In this document: one piece after another, positions 12,343 through 24,142 of the stretch
Position numbering within the stretch: the first letter of the stretch is position 1
Layout: every line of letters starts with the position of its first letter
NCBI RefSeq assembly: GCF_004664715.2
Contig: NC_051071.1
Span: 29,886,161-29,950,160 of the forward strand
Length of the DNA: 64,000 bases
From: Peromyscus leucopus
Taxonomy: Eukaryota > Chordata > Mammalia > Rodentia > Cricetidae
Reading direction: 5' to 3'
Notes under the pieces: model-generated
Database searches by the model: none
What the model saw: the letters and a program-made list of their open reading frames with translations, nothing else
What the model was told of the DNA's origin: nothing
Position numbers and translations under genes: made by a program

Positions 12343-12732
12343 TGTAGCTAGAGTTTTCCTGCCTTGCCCACAGTCAGGACAAATCTTTGTCACCTGCCAG
12401 TCCCACAGCCGCTCAGACCCAACCAAGTAAACACAGAGACTTATATTGCATACAAACTGTATGGCCATGGCAGGCTTCTTGCTAACTGTTCTTATAGCTT
12501 AAATTAATCCATTTCCATAAATCTATACCTTGCCACGTGGCTGGTGGCTTACCGGTGTCTTCACATGCTGCTGGTCATGGCTGCGGCTGGCAGTGTCTCT
12601 CCGCCTCAGCCTTCTGCTTCCCAGAATTCTCCTCTCTCCTTGTCCCACCTACTTCCTGCCTGGCCACTGGCCAATCAGTGTTTTATTTATTGACCAATCA
12701 GAGTAATTTGACATACAGACCATTCCACAGCA
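12343..12732 (-). mobile_element. Solo LTR, family C copy 1
   Basis: 390 bp with TGTAGCTAG...CCACAGCA ends and 6-bp flanks CAGGTA (12337-12342) and CAGGTC (12733-12738), one mismatch. On the minus strand it opens TGCTGTGG, with AATAAATAAAA and two GATTGG-type CCAAT-box motifs within 70 bp. The ends resemble those of families A and B. The 68-aa plus ORF at 12537-12743 lies inside it and is not a gene. Confidence 0.78.
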
Positions 12733-13076
12733 CAGGTCTATAAATATATAGTCTACTTGAAAAAAATGATGATCCAGGATGATCCCAGACTAGCCTTGAG
12801 TTCCCTGTGTAATACAAGCTGGCTTTGGACAATGATCCACTAGCTCATTCTCCCATGTGCTAACTGGATGCTCCTCTCCCATGAGTTTTGTCATCCATTC
12901 TCCCTCTTTCCTACCCTTATGTATATTTCCTCATCCATTTACAATATGCTAGTTTCTCTGACTCTCAGAATGTCCCTCTTCTTGACTGGCCCCTATTTTG
13001 TAAATCTGGTATGACTACTGCCCTAGTAAGTTTTGAAATGGGGCATAAAGCAAATTGACATAGTATGCTAGGATAT

Positions 13077-13440
13077 TTTTCCTTGTTTATGGGATAAACA
13101 CCATGTCCAAAAGCAACCTGGGAAGGGAAAAGGTTTATTTCAACCTATAGGTTACATACAGTTTATCATTGAGGGACACCAGGACAAGAACCGAAGACAG
13201 AAATCTAGAAGTAGAAACTGAAGCAGAAACCATAGAGGAATACTGAATGACTTTCTATCCCTCTGGTTTGCTCACCCTGAATTCTCATATAACCCAGGAC
13301 CACCTGTGTAGAGATGGGACCATGAATTGTGGGCTGGGCCCTCCAATATCAATTATTATTAATAAAAAAAAACAACCTATAAACATACCTACAAGCTAGT
13401 CCAACTTAGTCAATTCCCCAACTGAGACTCCCTCAGATAA
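13077..13440 (-). mobile_element. MaLR-type LTR (ERVL-MaLR), reverse
   Basis: Reverse form of the rodent LTR with ...ATAAACACCATGTCCAAAAG and GGGCTGGGCCCTCC (13331-13344). Diverged, with an A9 insertion near 13370. Confidence 0.72.
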
Positions 13441-14066
13441 CTCTGGGCTACCTAGCAGACATAGTCACAGATCTTAGGAAACAGAAAAAAAAAATAAGTA
13501 AATAATAAAGGTGTTTTCTATCCCAGAATACTTTTGTGACAAGACACAGTGACTATGAGATGATAAAATGCCCCTTTCAAGGGGTTCTATTTTTATAAAT
13601 TGTAAGAGCTGATTATCCCCCAACTAATTATTCTGAAGCAACTCTATCACACTGGAGTAGTATTTGGAGATGGGCCTCTGACAGGTATTTAGCTCATGTG
13701 GGTGCAGTAATGATGAGATTCACCCCCTTCTGAGAGGCAATGTGAAAGATGACCCCTCCTCTTTTTTTCTTTCTCCTCTACATGTATGAATTTATCAAAA
13801 AAAAATTATACACACTAAGAAGACAGACAAATACCTAGTTCTTGGATTTTCCAGTTGCCAGAGTTAAACATTTCACTGGGAAACTGGACCAAGCATGTTC
13901 TCAACTTCCACCCACTTCACAGTGTGACTGGCTGCATGACACTCACTAAACATGCCAACTTTCTGGCAAATGTTACATAACTTAGGCAAAATGCTATTGG
14001 GTTATAACAACTTCAGTGAGTCAGCTCATGGGGAGAAATAGATACTAACACATTTCAGTGAGTGCC
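13441..14066. other. Unique non-coding stretch
   Basis: No gene or clear repeat seen. Confidence 0.4.
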
Positions 14067-14436
14067 TGTTTGGTGATTTGAATGAAAATGGCCTCCATAG
14101 TCACATAGAGAGTGGTAATATTAGGAGGTGTGGCCTTATTGGAGTAGGTCTGGACTTGGAGGAAGTATGTCACTGGGGGGGGGGGTGGCCTTTGAGGTTT
14201 CAAATGCTCAAGCCAGGCTCAGGGTCACACTCTCTTCCTGCTGTCTGCAGATGCAAATACAGAACTTTTAGCTACCTCTCCAACACCATGTCTGCCTGCA
14301 TGTTGACATGCTTTTCACCATAATGACAATGGACTAAACCTCTAAACTGTAAGCCAGTCCCAATTAAACATTTTCCTTTATAAGAGATACTGTGGTCATG
14401 GTGTCTCTTCTCAGCAATAAAACCCTAATTAAGACA
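14067..14436 (+). mobile_element. MT-type MaLR LTR
   Basis: Starts TGTTTGGTGATTTGAATG and ends AACCCTAATTAAGACA. Diagnostic internal text includes GGACTAAACCTCTAAACTG and GTCATGGTGTCTCTTC. It contains a G11 run (14176-14186). The 81-aa plus ORF at 14078-14323 lies within it. MT LTRs are known as promoters in mouse oocytes; activity here is unknown. Confidence 0.85.
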
Positions 14437-17400
14437 GCCTCTAAAGGAGGTAGGGGAGAATGTTCAAGGTAATGGAAAAGTTATGTTGAAGTTTTCCAGA
14501 CCTGCTTTAAATCCTTGCTCCATTATTTCCAAGCTTTTGCCTTTAAAAAGAAGACTCAATATTTCTGGTACTCGGTTCTTGCCCTGCTTTAAACTATTCT
14601 AAAACACTTATAATTAATAATATAAGATTGTCCATATGAATGCTTGCTATGAGATATTTGTATGCCTAATTCCTGAACTGTAGTTCTAATAGAGATGACT
14701 ATATTTAGCCACTGTTTCTTCAAGGATCCAATTAAAACAAGGTGATGTGGATGAGACTTAATTAAATATGACAAGCATGTTTACAGGACGCAGAAGCTAT
14801 GCAAAGACAGAGGAAAAGGTGACCATCCCCATATCAAACAGAGAATCAAAGAGAAATTACCCCTGAAGTCATCTTGATTTCATAACTGAGAGAAATTCCT
14901 GTTGCCTCCATCACCCAGTCCATTTTCCTTTGCTGTGTAACCCTAGGCAGCTAATAGAATATCATAAGTACATTAGCCATTTGAGTCATAGGTTTCCAGC
15001 ACATGTTAGCTCTTTTTGTTTAGATAATAACATGTACAACACAGTATAAATAAAAATAAATTGTAAAATACTAATATGTTATTTATTAGCTAGAAATGAC
15101 TCCTTGCTTAAAAACTCTTGATAAAATCCTCCTGAAATCAATTTCTTAAAATAGTCTTTCTCTTTTTTGCATTGAATATTAGTTTCAAAATATTTTCAGG
15201 GTGATGGAACATATTTTACCTTTTTTGTTTTCTTTTCCCAATGTTTGGTGAAATCTCTAAAGCCCAGAGCAAAGACCCAATTGAACGAGAATGCATAGCC
15301 AAACTCCTTTCGTCAGAAGATGCCAGTGTGGTTGTCAACAAGGTTGATGGATAGAGAACCCAGGCTGGTATAGAGACTGAAGGAGCTGTCCTAGGCAGGT
15401 CCAAAGATGTCAACAGTAAAGCACTGCCTTTGAAAACACAATTCAGAAGGCATGGTACTTGTTGAGACTCAGTTTGTACCATACTCTTGGCTAATCACAC
15501 CTTCTTCACACCTAGTTCCCCACCCATCTTAGAGATCAGGCAAAACTACAGACCTACTTTTCATCATTCTTGACAGTGGCCAGTTACAACTGGATGAAAT
15601 TCTTGTCATGTGGTTCAAAATATGTTCTTTTCAGCACCCAGGAGTGATAAAATGCACCCATGGATCCCAGTGATGAACAACTCTATCCAATAACAGGAAA
15701 CAGAGCTGAGACCTAGAGCCAGGCCTTCTCTTCTAAAAAATTCTATTTTGAGGCAGATTATTACAATCCCAAATGTATGACCAGACTCATAATATGTACA
15801 TCTGGATTGTATAAGTTTTAAACTAATAAAAACAAGTTTAGTATTGACATACATTTCTGTGATGAAACAGAAAAGGGTCTTTTTTTCTTTCTTTCTACAA
15901 TTACCCTTTTTATTTTCAAAAGAATATTATTGGCACTAAATAAAAGTATATATGAAGAACTATACTTTCATTTTTATTTGCATTTTAAAGTTATGATTGA
16001 TTAGATAATTGTAGACTTTTGAAATCTTAAGATCCTAATTGTGAGTTACTGCTCTCTTATCATCAGCTTTTGTAGCTGTGGTCCATGTTCTAAGGGTCTT
16101 TAAGTCTTAGTTACCTCTGTTGTAAAATTAAGTCAAATCACAGTGATATATTTAGTAAATAAATGAAAAAATAAAATAAAAGTTCCTATGCAATATCTTG
16201 TTGCTTTGAAAGTTGATGCTCTTTCAATGGCATTGCATTTCTGGGTTCCAGTTTTGCAGAAGAAAATATCTCTCCATATTATATGTCACATTTGTCTTTA
16301 TCTTCTCCAGAGGAGACTCAGAAACACCACTGTGATCATCAACATTCTTTGGAGTGGATATTGGAAAATATGAGCAGCTACTTTATGGATTCAAAATTGA
16401 CCCCAAGAGACATTCCCGTATTTTGTTGTGTCATTTGGCTTCATCACACACATCCCAACTGCATTTCACTGCCTACCATGTTGGAAAGCGAAATGGAACA
16501 AGGAAAAAATAAACTCTGATCCAAAGTATATACTGGAACTATTCACTCACTCATTCTAGGTAGCCCAAGTCTTCATCTCTTCTGTGCCAAAACCACTAGT
16601 CTCTTCAGACATGGCATCACTGATGCTGCTCATTGCCACAAGGTGTACACAGTTAACCTGAGTCCATGAAAACGTGGCTTTGTCATTTCATCTTTATCTG
16701 GTCCTGAATTTTACGTGTTGATGGCAAACTCTGTTAAGTCTTAAAAAGGAACAGCTTGACCAGAATTGTATTTCCATTTTCTGAATTTTGTCTGTGTAAT
16801 TCAGCAGAACCAATAATTTTACTTGTGTGTATGCTAGGGTTTAATATTTACCAATAGTCTAATCATTTCCAAAATGGATTTAGCTCTGGTATAGTAAGAG
16901 AGGAGAATGAAGCAAGTTTCATAAATTTCAATATGATTAAAATAAAGGTCACGTTTAAAGGAGGGGGACATGAGCTGCAAATTAATGCAAGGTTTTAAAT
17001 GTTTGGGGGATTAAAAATTTAAATTGCACAGCTCAATTTTACTAATATTGAAATGCATAATTTGAAACACTGGCAGACTCAATAAAGAGGATTCAAATGA
17101 AATAGAAAGTTTTAAAGTTTCCTCCAACTGATTGTGAATATAAATCATTCAGGAAGCTCATTTTAAATACAGTTTTGGTTCCTTTCCCAAGGACTCTAAT
17201 TCAACAAATTTGAGATAAAAATATTGTTGAAGAAAGATCCCAGATGTTTCTAATTATCATAATTGCAAATTAAGCTACCCTATACTCCCACTCTATCCAT
17301 TCCTTCCCCCATCCCTGGTTGCTAACATCATCATCCTTCTGACCCTAGATGCTGTTGCCTCAGAATGTTATAACAAGTTCTATCCTTCACCATATTCGAA

Positions 17401-18246
17401 GTTTCTAACATTAAATATCAAGCAGCCTGTGTACTCAGTGTCCAGTGATAACAATCAAGACTTACATAAGAGACTTTATTTTTCCAAGATTAATGCAAGG
17501 TGGGGGGAAGACATAGTGGATGAGATTTCTTGATCTATTCAAACTTTACAAAAACAGAATGCTCAGATAAAGTTCTACATTTCCATTAGCCAGTCTTTTC
17601 TGGACCTTATAACCCTATGACAGTTGCTGATCAGTACCATGCTCCTGAACTGGCCATTGATTTGTATACACCAAGAATGATATCATCAAGAGAATGTAGT
17701 GGAGTCAAAGAGAGGTAGGAACAAAAGTGAGTGTGATGAATTGTACTCCAAGAATGTGTGTACTGTTCTAAGAGCAAAAAAAAAAAAAAAAAGGCCAGAA
17801 CTTTCTTTACTTTTCCTCTTGTCATGTTTCATAAAGGAAAAAAATCATTTGTTCAAGATACTAATTTCTCGCCATCTGCTGTTCTTGTAACAAGCCTGAC
17901 TAATTTAAGTGCTTAAAAAGAAAGAATATGGAGGAGCACCTCCTACAAAGGTACTGTGTTTTCTGTTTCTGGTAAACTTAGTGAATCCAAGCCCATCAGA
18001 TAGCATGGTGATCAGCCACTCTTACTCATAGATAGCTGGGTTATTATGTTTGACTACAACAGTAGCATTAGAAAACAAGATCCATGACTGAGACATCCTC
18101 AATCCATTTATCACTTTGCCTGAATCACTGATGTCGCATGTATTTGGTATTTTCTCTATGGTAAAGAGAAACTGTTAATTTAAACTTATTCATTATGGCC
18201 AATTTCTGAGTTACCAAAACTAACTTACTTAGCCATAGCATTGAGG
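14437..18246. other. Longest stretch without a recognised repeat or gene
   Basis: About 3.8 kb of AT-rich DNA. ORFs of 60-88 codons (15216-15482 minus, 15615-15854 minus, 16188-16373 plus, 16283-16519 plus) show no domain I recognise. It contains an A17 run at 17776-17792. It could hold conserved non-coding sequence or very old repeats that I cannot identify by eye. Confidence 0.4.
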
Positions 18247-18436
18247 TAAGATACCACCCAAAACTACCTGCTCAGGGATGCCACCTCCCATTGTGGTCTG
18301 GGCCCTTCTATGTCAATCATTAATCAAGAAAATACATCACAAAATTGCTTATAAGCCAATCTAATGGAAGTGTTTTCTTGAGGAGCCCTCTTTCCTTGTG
18401 ACTCTATTACGTCAAATTGACAAAACACTAACAAGC
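18247..18436 (-). mobile_element. MaLR-type LTR fragment, reverse
   Basis: Matches the half of the 13-kb and 34-kb copies with GTCTGGGCCCTTC, ATCATTAATCAAGAAAAT and TCAAATTGACAAAA. Truncated. A (TG)16 microsatellite abuts it (18442-18473). Confidence 0.7.
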
Positions 18437-18439
18437 AGA

Positions 18440-18441
<2 letters not shown>

Positions 18442-18473
<32 letters not shown>
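18442..18473. repeat. (TG)16 microsatellite
   Basis: Pure TG run beside the MaLR fragment. Confidence 0.97.
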
Positions 18474-18476
<3 letters not shown>

Positions 18477-19561
18477 GTTTTTCCACATGGACCATTTTAT
18501 AGCTGAGCTCTTTATGAGAGCAGATGCCATTTGATTATATACAGGGAAATAAAGTTTAGGGCTAAGTTGACATTGTTCTTGTATTCAGTCCCCAAAACTT
18601 CTTTCACAAGAGGATGAGAATGAAGAATATGCCAAGATAAAAACCAACATGTGAAGACCCTGATATTAATCCGCACATCTATGAACATATGATTTTCAAC
18701 AAAAAAGCCAAACTGTACCATGGAATAAAGAAAGCATCTTCAGTAAATAGCACTGAAATAACTGGATGTCAACACACAGAAGATTGCAAATAGATCCTTA
18801 TCTGTCACTATGTACAAAACACAAGTCCAAGTGGATCAAAGACCTCAACATAAATCCAGTTACACTGAACTTGATAGAAGAGAAAGTAGGGAGTAATCTT
18901 GAATGCATTGGCACATTAGACCACTTCCTAAACATAACGCCACTAGCACAGACAATGAGAGAAATAATTAATAAATGGGACCTCTTAAAACTGAGAAGCT
19001 TTTGTAGAGCAAAGGACAGTCAATAAGACAAAATGATAGCCTACAGAGTGGGAAAAGATCTTCACCAACCCCACATCTGACAGAGGGCTGATCTCCAAAA
19101 TATATAAAGAACTCAATAAGCTAGACTTCAAAATACTGAATAATCCAATTTAAAAAATGGGCTACAGAGCTTAACAGAGAATTTTCAACAGAAGAATCTC
19201 AAATGGCTGAAAGACAATTAAGGAATTGCTCAACATTCTTAGTCATCAAGGAAATACAAATCAAAACAACCCTGAGATGCCATCTTACACCTTTCAGAAT
19301 GGCTAAGATCAAACACACTGAAGACAGCTTATGTTGGAGAGGATGTGGAGCAAGGGTAACACTCCTACACTCTTGGTGGGAATGCAAACTTGTACAGCCA
19401 CTCTTGAAATCAGGATGGCGGTTTCTCAGAAAATTGGAAATCAATCTTCCTTAAGACCCAGCTATACCACTCTTGGGCATATACCCAAGGAATACCCAAT
19501 CTTACCACAAGGACACTTGCTCAACTATGTTCATGTCAGAATTATTTGTAAAAGCAAGAAC

Positions 19562-20067
19562 TGTAGTGGTATTGTGTTCCCCAAAATATTGTGCATCCTA
19601 ATAAACTTATCTGGGGTCAGAGAACAGAACAGCCACTAGATACAGAGGCTAGAAAATGGTGGCACTCACGCCTTTAATCCTAGCATTCCAGAGGCAGAAA
19701 TCTGTCTGGATCTCTATGAGTTTAAGGCCACAGTGGAAACAGCCAGGCATGGTGACTCATGCCTTTAATCCCAAGAAAGTGAGCCTTTAATCCCAGAAAG
19801 TGAGGGCAGAAAGCAGAAAGGTATATAAGGTGTAAAAACCAGGAACTAGGCTGGTTAAGCTTCTGGCTTTTGAGCAGCACAGTTCAGCTGAGATCCATTT
19901 GGATGAGGACGCAGAAGCTTCCAGTCTGAGGAAACAGGATCAGCTGAGGAACTGGAGAGGTGAGGTAGCTGTAGCTTGTTCTGCTTCTCTGATCTTCCAG
20001 CATTCACCCCAATAACTGGCCTCAGGTTTGATCTTATTAATAGGAACTTTTTAAGATTCCTGCTACA
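19562..20067 (+). mobile_element. Solo LTR, family A copy 1, nested in L1
   Basis: 506 bp with TGTAGTGG...CTGCTACA ends and a perfect 6-bp TSD AAGAAC (19556-19561 and 20068-20073); removing it rejoins L1 ORF2. Internal landmarks are AATAAACTTATCTGGGGTCA near the left end, two B1-like segments (around 19660-19700 and 19740-19772) and a TATATAAGG box at about 19822-19830. Strand is set by that TATA-like box and is tentative. No internal retroviral genes. Confidence 0.88.
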
Positions 20068-20401
20068 AAGAACCTGTAAACAACCTAAATGCCCCTCAAC
20101 TGAAGAATGGATAAATAAAATGTGGTACATATACACAATGAAGTACTACTCAACAGTAAAAAACAATGACATCATGAGGTTTGCAGGCAAATGGATGGAA
20201 CTAGAAAATATCCTGAGTGAGGTAACCCAGATTCAGAAGGGAAAACATGGTTTGTACTCACTCATAAGTGGATACTAGATGTAGGGCAAGGGATGGCCAG
20301 ACTGCAGCCCATGGCTTTGGAGAGGCTAGATGACAGGAAAGGACACTGGGAGGGAAACATAGATATCCTGAGAAGTAGAAGTGGATGGGATTTACACGAG
20401 T

Positions 20402-20470
20402 GGGCTGGGGGGTGGGGGTGGAGTGCAAGGAATGGGGTGGGTGAGAACATAGGGAAATGGGAGGGTCGAG
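20402..20470 (+). other. G-rich tract in the L1 3' UTR, G-quadruplex-prone
   Basis: Successive G-runs (GGGCTGGGGGGTGGGGGTGG at 20402-20421, then GGGG, GGG, GGG, GGGAGGG) satisfy a G3+ four-tract pattern. G-quadruplex-forming L1 3' UTRs are established in mammals. Confidence 0.65.
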
Positions 20471-20720
20471 CTGGAGCAGGGACGGAGTGGGAGAGCAGGG
20501 AAGGAGATACTGTGATAGATGAAGACTCCATGGGAGTGGGAAGAGGCAGGGTGCTGGGGAAGCTCTCAGGAATCCACAGGGATGATGCCCCACCTTGGAT
20601 TGCTGGCAGTGATCAAGGGGGTGCCTGAACTGGTCTACACTGTTGACCAGTCTAGTGAATACCCTAACTGTCATCATAGAGCCTTTATCCAGTGACTGAT
20701 GGAGGCAGATACAAGGATCC

Positions 20721-20733
20721 ACAGCAGGGGGCA
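20721..20733 (+). promoter_or_regulatory. CTCF-like motif within L1 3' UTR (one mismatch)
   Basis: ACAGCAGGGGGCA matches CCASYAGRKGGCR except at the first base and is followed by CTAG. It lies inside repetitive sequence, so similar matches may occur in other L1 copies. Confidence 0.3.
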
Positions 20734-21214
20734 CTAGGCTGAGCTCCTGGATCCAGTCCACGGGAGCAAGAAGGGATTCTGTGGGTGGGGGATGTTGAGA
20801 TCATGATGGGAAGATGGGAAGAGATGACCAGTCACACTGGTGGATACCCATGAACTGTGGACTAGTGACTGGGGAGCCCCCGTGGGACTGGATTAGGCCC
20901 TCTGGATATGGGAGACAGTTGTTTAGCTCAAACTGATTGGGGTACACCCAGGCGGGGGGATCAGGATCCATCCCTGCTGCATGGGTAGGCTTTTGGGAGC
21001 CCGGTACCTGAGGTGTGGCACCTTGCCAAGCCTTGGTATGATGAGGAGGGGTTTGAACCTCCTCCGGCTCAGTGTGACTCCCCATGGAATACCTTGATTT
21101 GGAAGATGTGGAGATGGGAGTGGCAGGAGGAAGGAGGTGGGATCTGTGGGTGGTATGTAGGGTGAGTAGAAAATTTCTTAATAAAAAATGGGAAAAATAA
21201 AGGGTATGCCAAGA

Positions 21215-23019
21215 AAATAATAGCTTCCTGTGATTGAGAATCATAAAAAGATTATCAATGGTTCTGTATAGTTCATGAAATATAGATGTTCTTATCTCTA
21301 TTTGAAGAATTGAAGAATTTGATGGACAACTGGGCACGTACATGTATATTTCAGACCTCTGTTAGGAAATCATCAGATGTTCTCTATATAAAGGACTTAT
21401 ATAATTTGATTTGTTGTTATCAATATCTACCATGATGACTCAGTTTAACTGTGGTAGAGGTAAATGGAATAGGAGAGAAAGCATGGCCATTCACTCATCT
21501 TAATGAAGGCTGATACAAGTGGGCAGGTGGCCAGAAGAATGTTTTCCCCATCTACATCTATCCTATATTGCAGTGAACCATAGTACAGGATTTTCTATTC
21601 CAAGATGACTGTTGTTGTGCACAGAGAAATGATATGCCTGTCTGAGTCCTTCCATGGAGAGCAGATAGACTTGTGAGTTCCTTTATGATGTTCATGCATG
21701 AGGAAAGGTGCATTTTTCACATTCATAATTGACTAAAATTGAAAAACATTTAACATGATCTTTTCATTAATTCTTTCTGCTCCAGGTTGTTCCTGTGGGC
21801 ACAACCTTAGAAGAGTTTACTGTTGCATCATATAGAACACGTACATCATCTAAAACTGCAGGAACATGTGGCCAGGCACCAGGACTCCTCCTAGAGTAAG
21901 GTGGCTCACCTCTTCATGTAGGTTAATGTCAAGTACTCCTATAGCATCATCCAGTGAGCTGAAACAGGCATCCCACATGTGTATGCCTTTGCTCCCTTCA
22001 TTTACTACAGCTATTCTGGTTTTTACATTGTCTTTCAAGCACCATTCATTTTGCTCTCGAAAAAAAATTATTGAGCTTGGGGACTAGAAAAGTTTTTACA
22101 CCACCTCATTTCCTAACTATGATCTCAAATAAAGATAGAGTAGAAGGGGTGAAGAAGTTCCAACTATGGTGTGAAATTCTCAAAGAGCAAAGAGTATTAT
22201 TAAAATTTAAAATGTTCTGTTGTAACAGTCAGTGATTGCTGTCTCTTGAGAGCAGTGGTTAAGGTTAATATTACTTCTGCTGATCTTAGAGTTTTAATGG
22301 TAGCACAGCATGATTCTCTAGTGATGATCTCTGCTTTCAGATATTGCCCTCCCAATATAGTTTGAAGTTGAATCTAAAGCTTTAAAGAGAGTACTTAATT
22401 AATTATTCTATACAAAAACCCCTTTGAATTCTGCTTATATTCTCAAATATATGTCTTTCCGAAGTTGCTAAGATAATTGTATATATTGGAGGACTTTGTA
22501 ATGCTTAGGCTATTTACATTTTCTTAATGAATTCAGAACACTTGGTATTTTCAGTAGTCATTAATTGTAAAGCTTAGTCTATAAAACAGCAACATAAGTA
22601 TACAGAAAACAAAATGTCATGAAAGAACCAGTGAAATCCTCAGAGGCAATGAGGAAGTGCAGGTTTTTTTATGGCTTTAAGTGAAATAGTATTATGTGAG
22701 GAGAATTAGTTTTAGTGTAAGTATGAAGTATAACATGGTATAGAATTTGTTTAATGCTAATTATTTTATTCAGAATGTTCCAAATATTTTAAATAGATAT
22801 GTTCATGTTTGTCTAATTATTAGCAAAATGTATGCTTACTGCTAAAAGTATGACAACCATAATGAAATATAGGTAACATAAAAATCCCACATGACTATTT
22901 TGCCTTTCCACAAGGAAATAACAGTCACAATTTAGAATAATTAAAGTAGATTGTTCTGACTCTTATAAAACATATTTTTTTGCCTTGATTTTGCTTGAAA
23001 GTTCATTTTCGCTTTATGA
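21215..23019. other. Unique AT-rich stretch with one unassigned ORF
   Basis: Mostly featureless. The only item of note is a stop-free minus-strand segment at 21850-22060, listed separately. Confidence 0.4.
21850..22060 (-). other. Unassigned coding-like segment (possible exon or pseudogene relic)
   Basis: A minus-strand frame stays open for about 62 codons and contains VKTRIAVVNEGSKGIHMWDA and later SSLDDAIGVLDINLHEE. At about 21917-21922 the sequence is GAAGAG followed by GTGAGC, a strong 5' splice-donor consensus, in frame with the segment. A T8 pyrimidine run followed by CGAGAG lies upstream near 22065. Beyond the donor-like site the other minus frame reads HVPAVLDDVRVLYDATVNSS, so a frameshifted relic is an alternative. 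I do not recognise the protein. It may be chance. Confidence 0.2.
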
Positions 23020-23238
23020 GTTACTTTTTTATGATTATGAGTGTTTTACCTGCAAGAATATAAGTGCACCATATTCATTTATCACCTGAGGAAGCCAGAA
23101 AAGAACAGCAGATTCTCTAGGAAGTGAAGTTACAGACAGCTGTGATCTGTCAGGCGGCGGGTCTAGGAACCAAATCCTGGTCTTCTGCAAGAGCAGAAAG
23201 TGCTCTTCACAGCTGAGCCATCTTTGCAGCTCCTGGAA
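23020..23238 (-). repeat. B3-type SINE, reverse
   Basis: Reverse complement begins CCAGGAGCTGCAAAGATGG and follows the B2/B3 pattern with a GAGCACTTTCTGCTCTTGC-like region. Diverged. Confidence 0.72.
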
Positions 23239-23769
23239 GTTCATTTTAAATGTGCAATGTATTATTTTTATTATTCATACTATTTGATTCACTTAACTTA
23301 ATAATGATCTTTAATTTCTATTTGTCTGTTTTCAAAAATCTAGGTGAAATTATTTCTGTGTATCTAACCTAATCTTTGTTAACACATGTACACTTGGGAA
23401 TGAATGTAAGTTAACCTTTATTTTAAGTTGTGATTTTGAATGTGCAAGTTATTCTAGTAGTTTATAATTAATATAAATTATAATTATAATTATAGTATTA
23501 TATTTATATTATATATATTTATATTAATAATTTCAATATTTTATATATGTACATATAAATCTCATATACTGTGCTATGATCATTTCCATTTAAAAATCTA
23601 TCAATAAACACTTCAAAATGCCAATAATCTCTATGTTAATTTCTGTAATTTTGGTTATTTTTAGGGAATTCCTTTACTCAAAAATGATTATTTTTAGAAT
23701 ATATTTAGGGGAGGTCTGGAGGCAGAAGGGAATGGGAAAAGGGGGGATCACATTGGGGGAGATGGGGCT

Positions 23770-24142
23770 TGTAGCTGAAGTTTACTCTGGTTCTGCCCAG
23801 CCCTACGGACCCCGCAGCCACTTATAAAATAATCACTCAGAAGCTTATATTAATTAAAACTGCTCAGCTATTAGCTCAGGCACTGACTAGCTCTTACATT
23901 TAAACTCATCCCATTTCTGTTAATCTATATGTTCCCATATGTTCTGTAGCTTTACCTGTGTGCTATTACATGCTGCTCCCTGGATGGCAGGCTGTCATCT
24001 ACTGACTCAGCCTTCCTATTCCAAGAATCCTCCTTGTCTGTGCATCCTGCCTATCCTTTCTGCATGGCTACTGGCCAGTTAGTATTTTATTTATCAACCA
24101 AATCAGTGCAACACATTCACAGCATACAGAACAACATTCCCA
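23770..24142 (-). mobile_element. Solo LTR, family C copy 2, nested in L1
   Basis: Starts TGTAGCTGAAG and ends CATTCCCA. It parallels the 12.3-kb copy through CTGGCCAGTTAGTATTTTAT and the CATACAGA(A/C)CA terminus. No clear TSD can be read, so edges may be off by a few bases. Confidence 0.68.

Larger units (their letters stand above)
18638..21204 (+). mobile_element. 5'-truncated L1 (ORF2 C-terminus and 3' UTR), interrupted by a solo LTR
   Basis: Starts in the last third of ORF2 and runs through a GC-rich 3' UTR to an A-rich end (21170-21204). It is flanked by TATGCCAAGA on both sides (18628-18637 and 21205-21214), so both edges of the insertion are preserved. ORF2 remains are broken: pieces at 18766-19026 and 19203-19454, and after the LTR the WINKMWYIYTMKYYS-like segment at 20107-20150. 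The LTR at 19562-20067 splits ORF2. The antisense ORFs of 167 and 180 aa (20258-20761, 20801-21343) lie over the 3' UTR and are not genes. Confidence 0.9.

Noticed and set aside
15216..15482. 88-aa minus ORF (and a plus-strand open stretch over the same place)
   Set aside because: No recognised domain, no consistent splice sites, and length expected by chance in this base composition.
20258..21343. Pro/Ser-rich minus ORFs of 167 and 180 aa
   Set aside because: Antisense to an L1 3' UTR that is GC-rich and therefore poor in stop codons.
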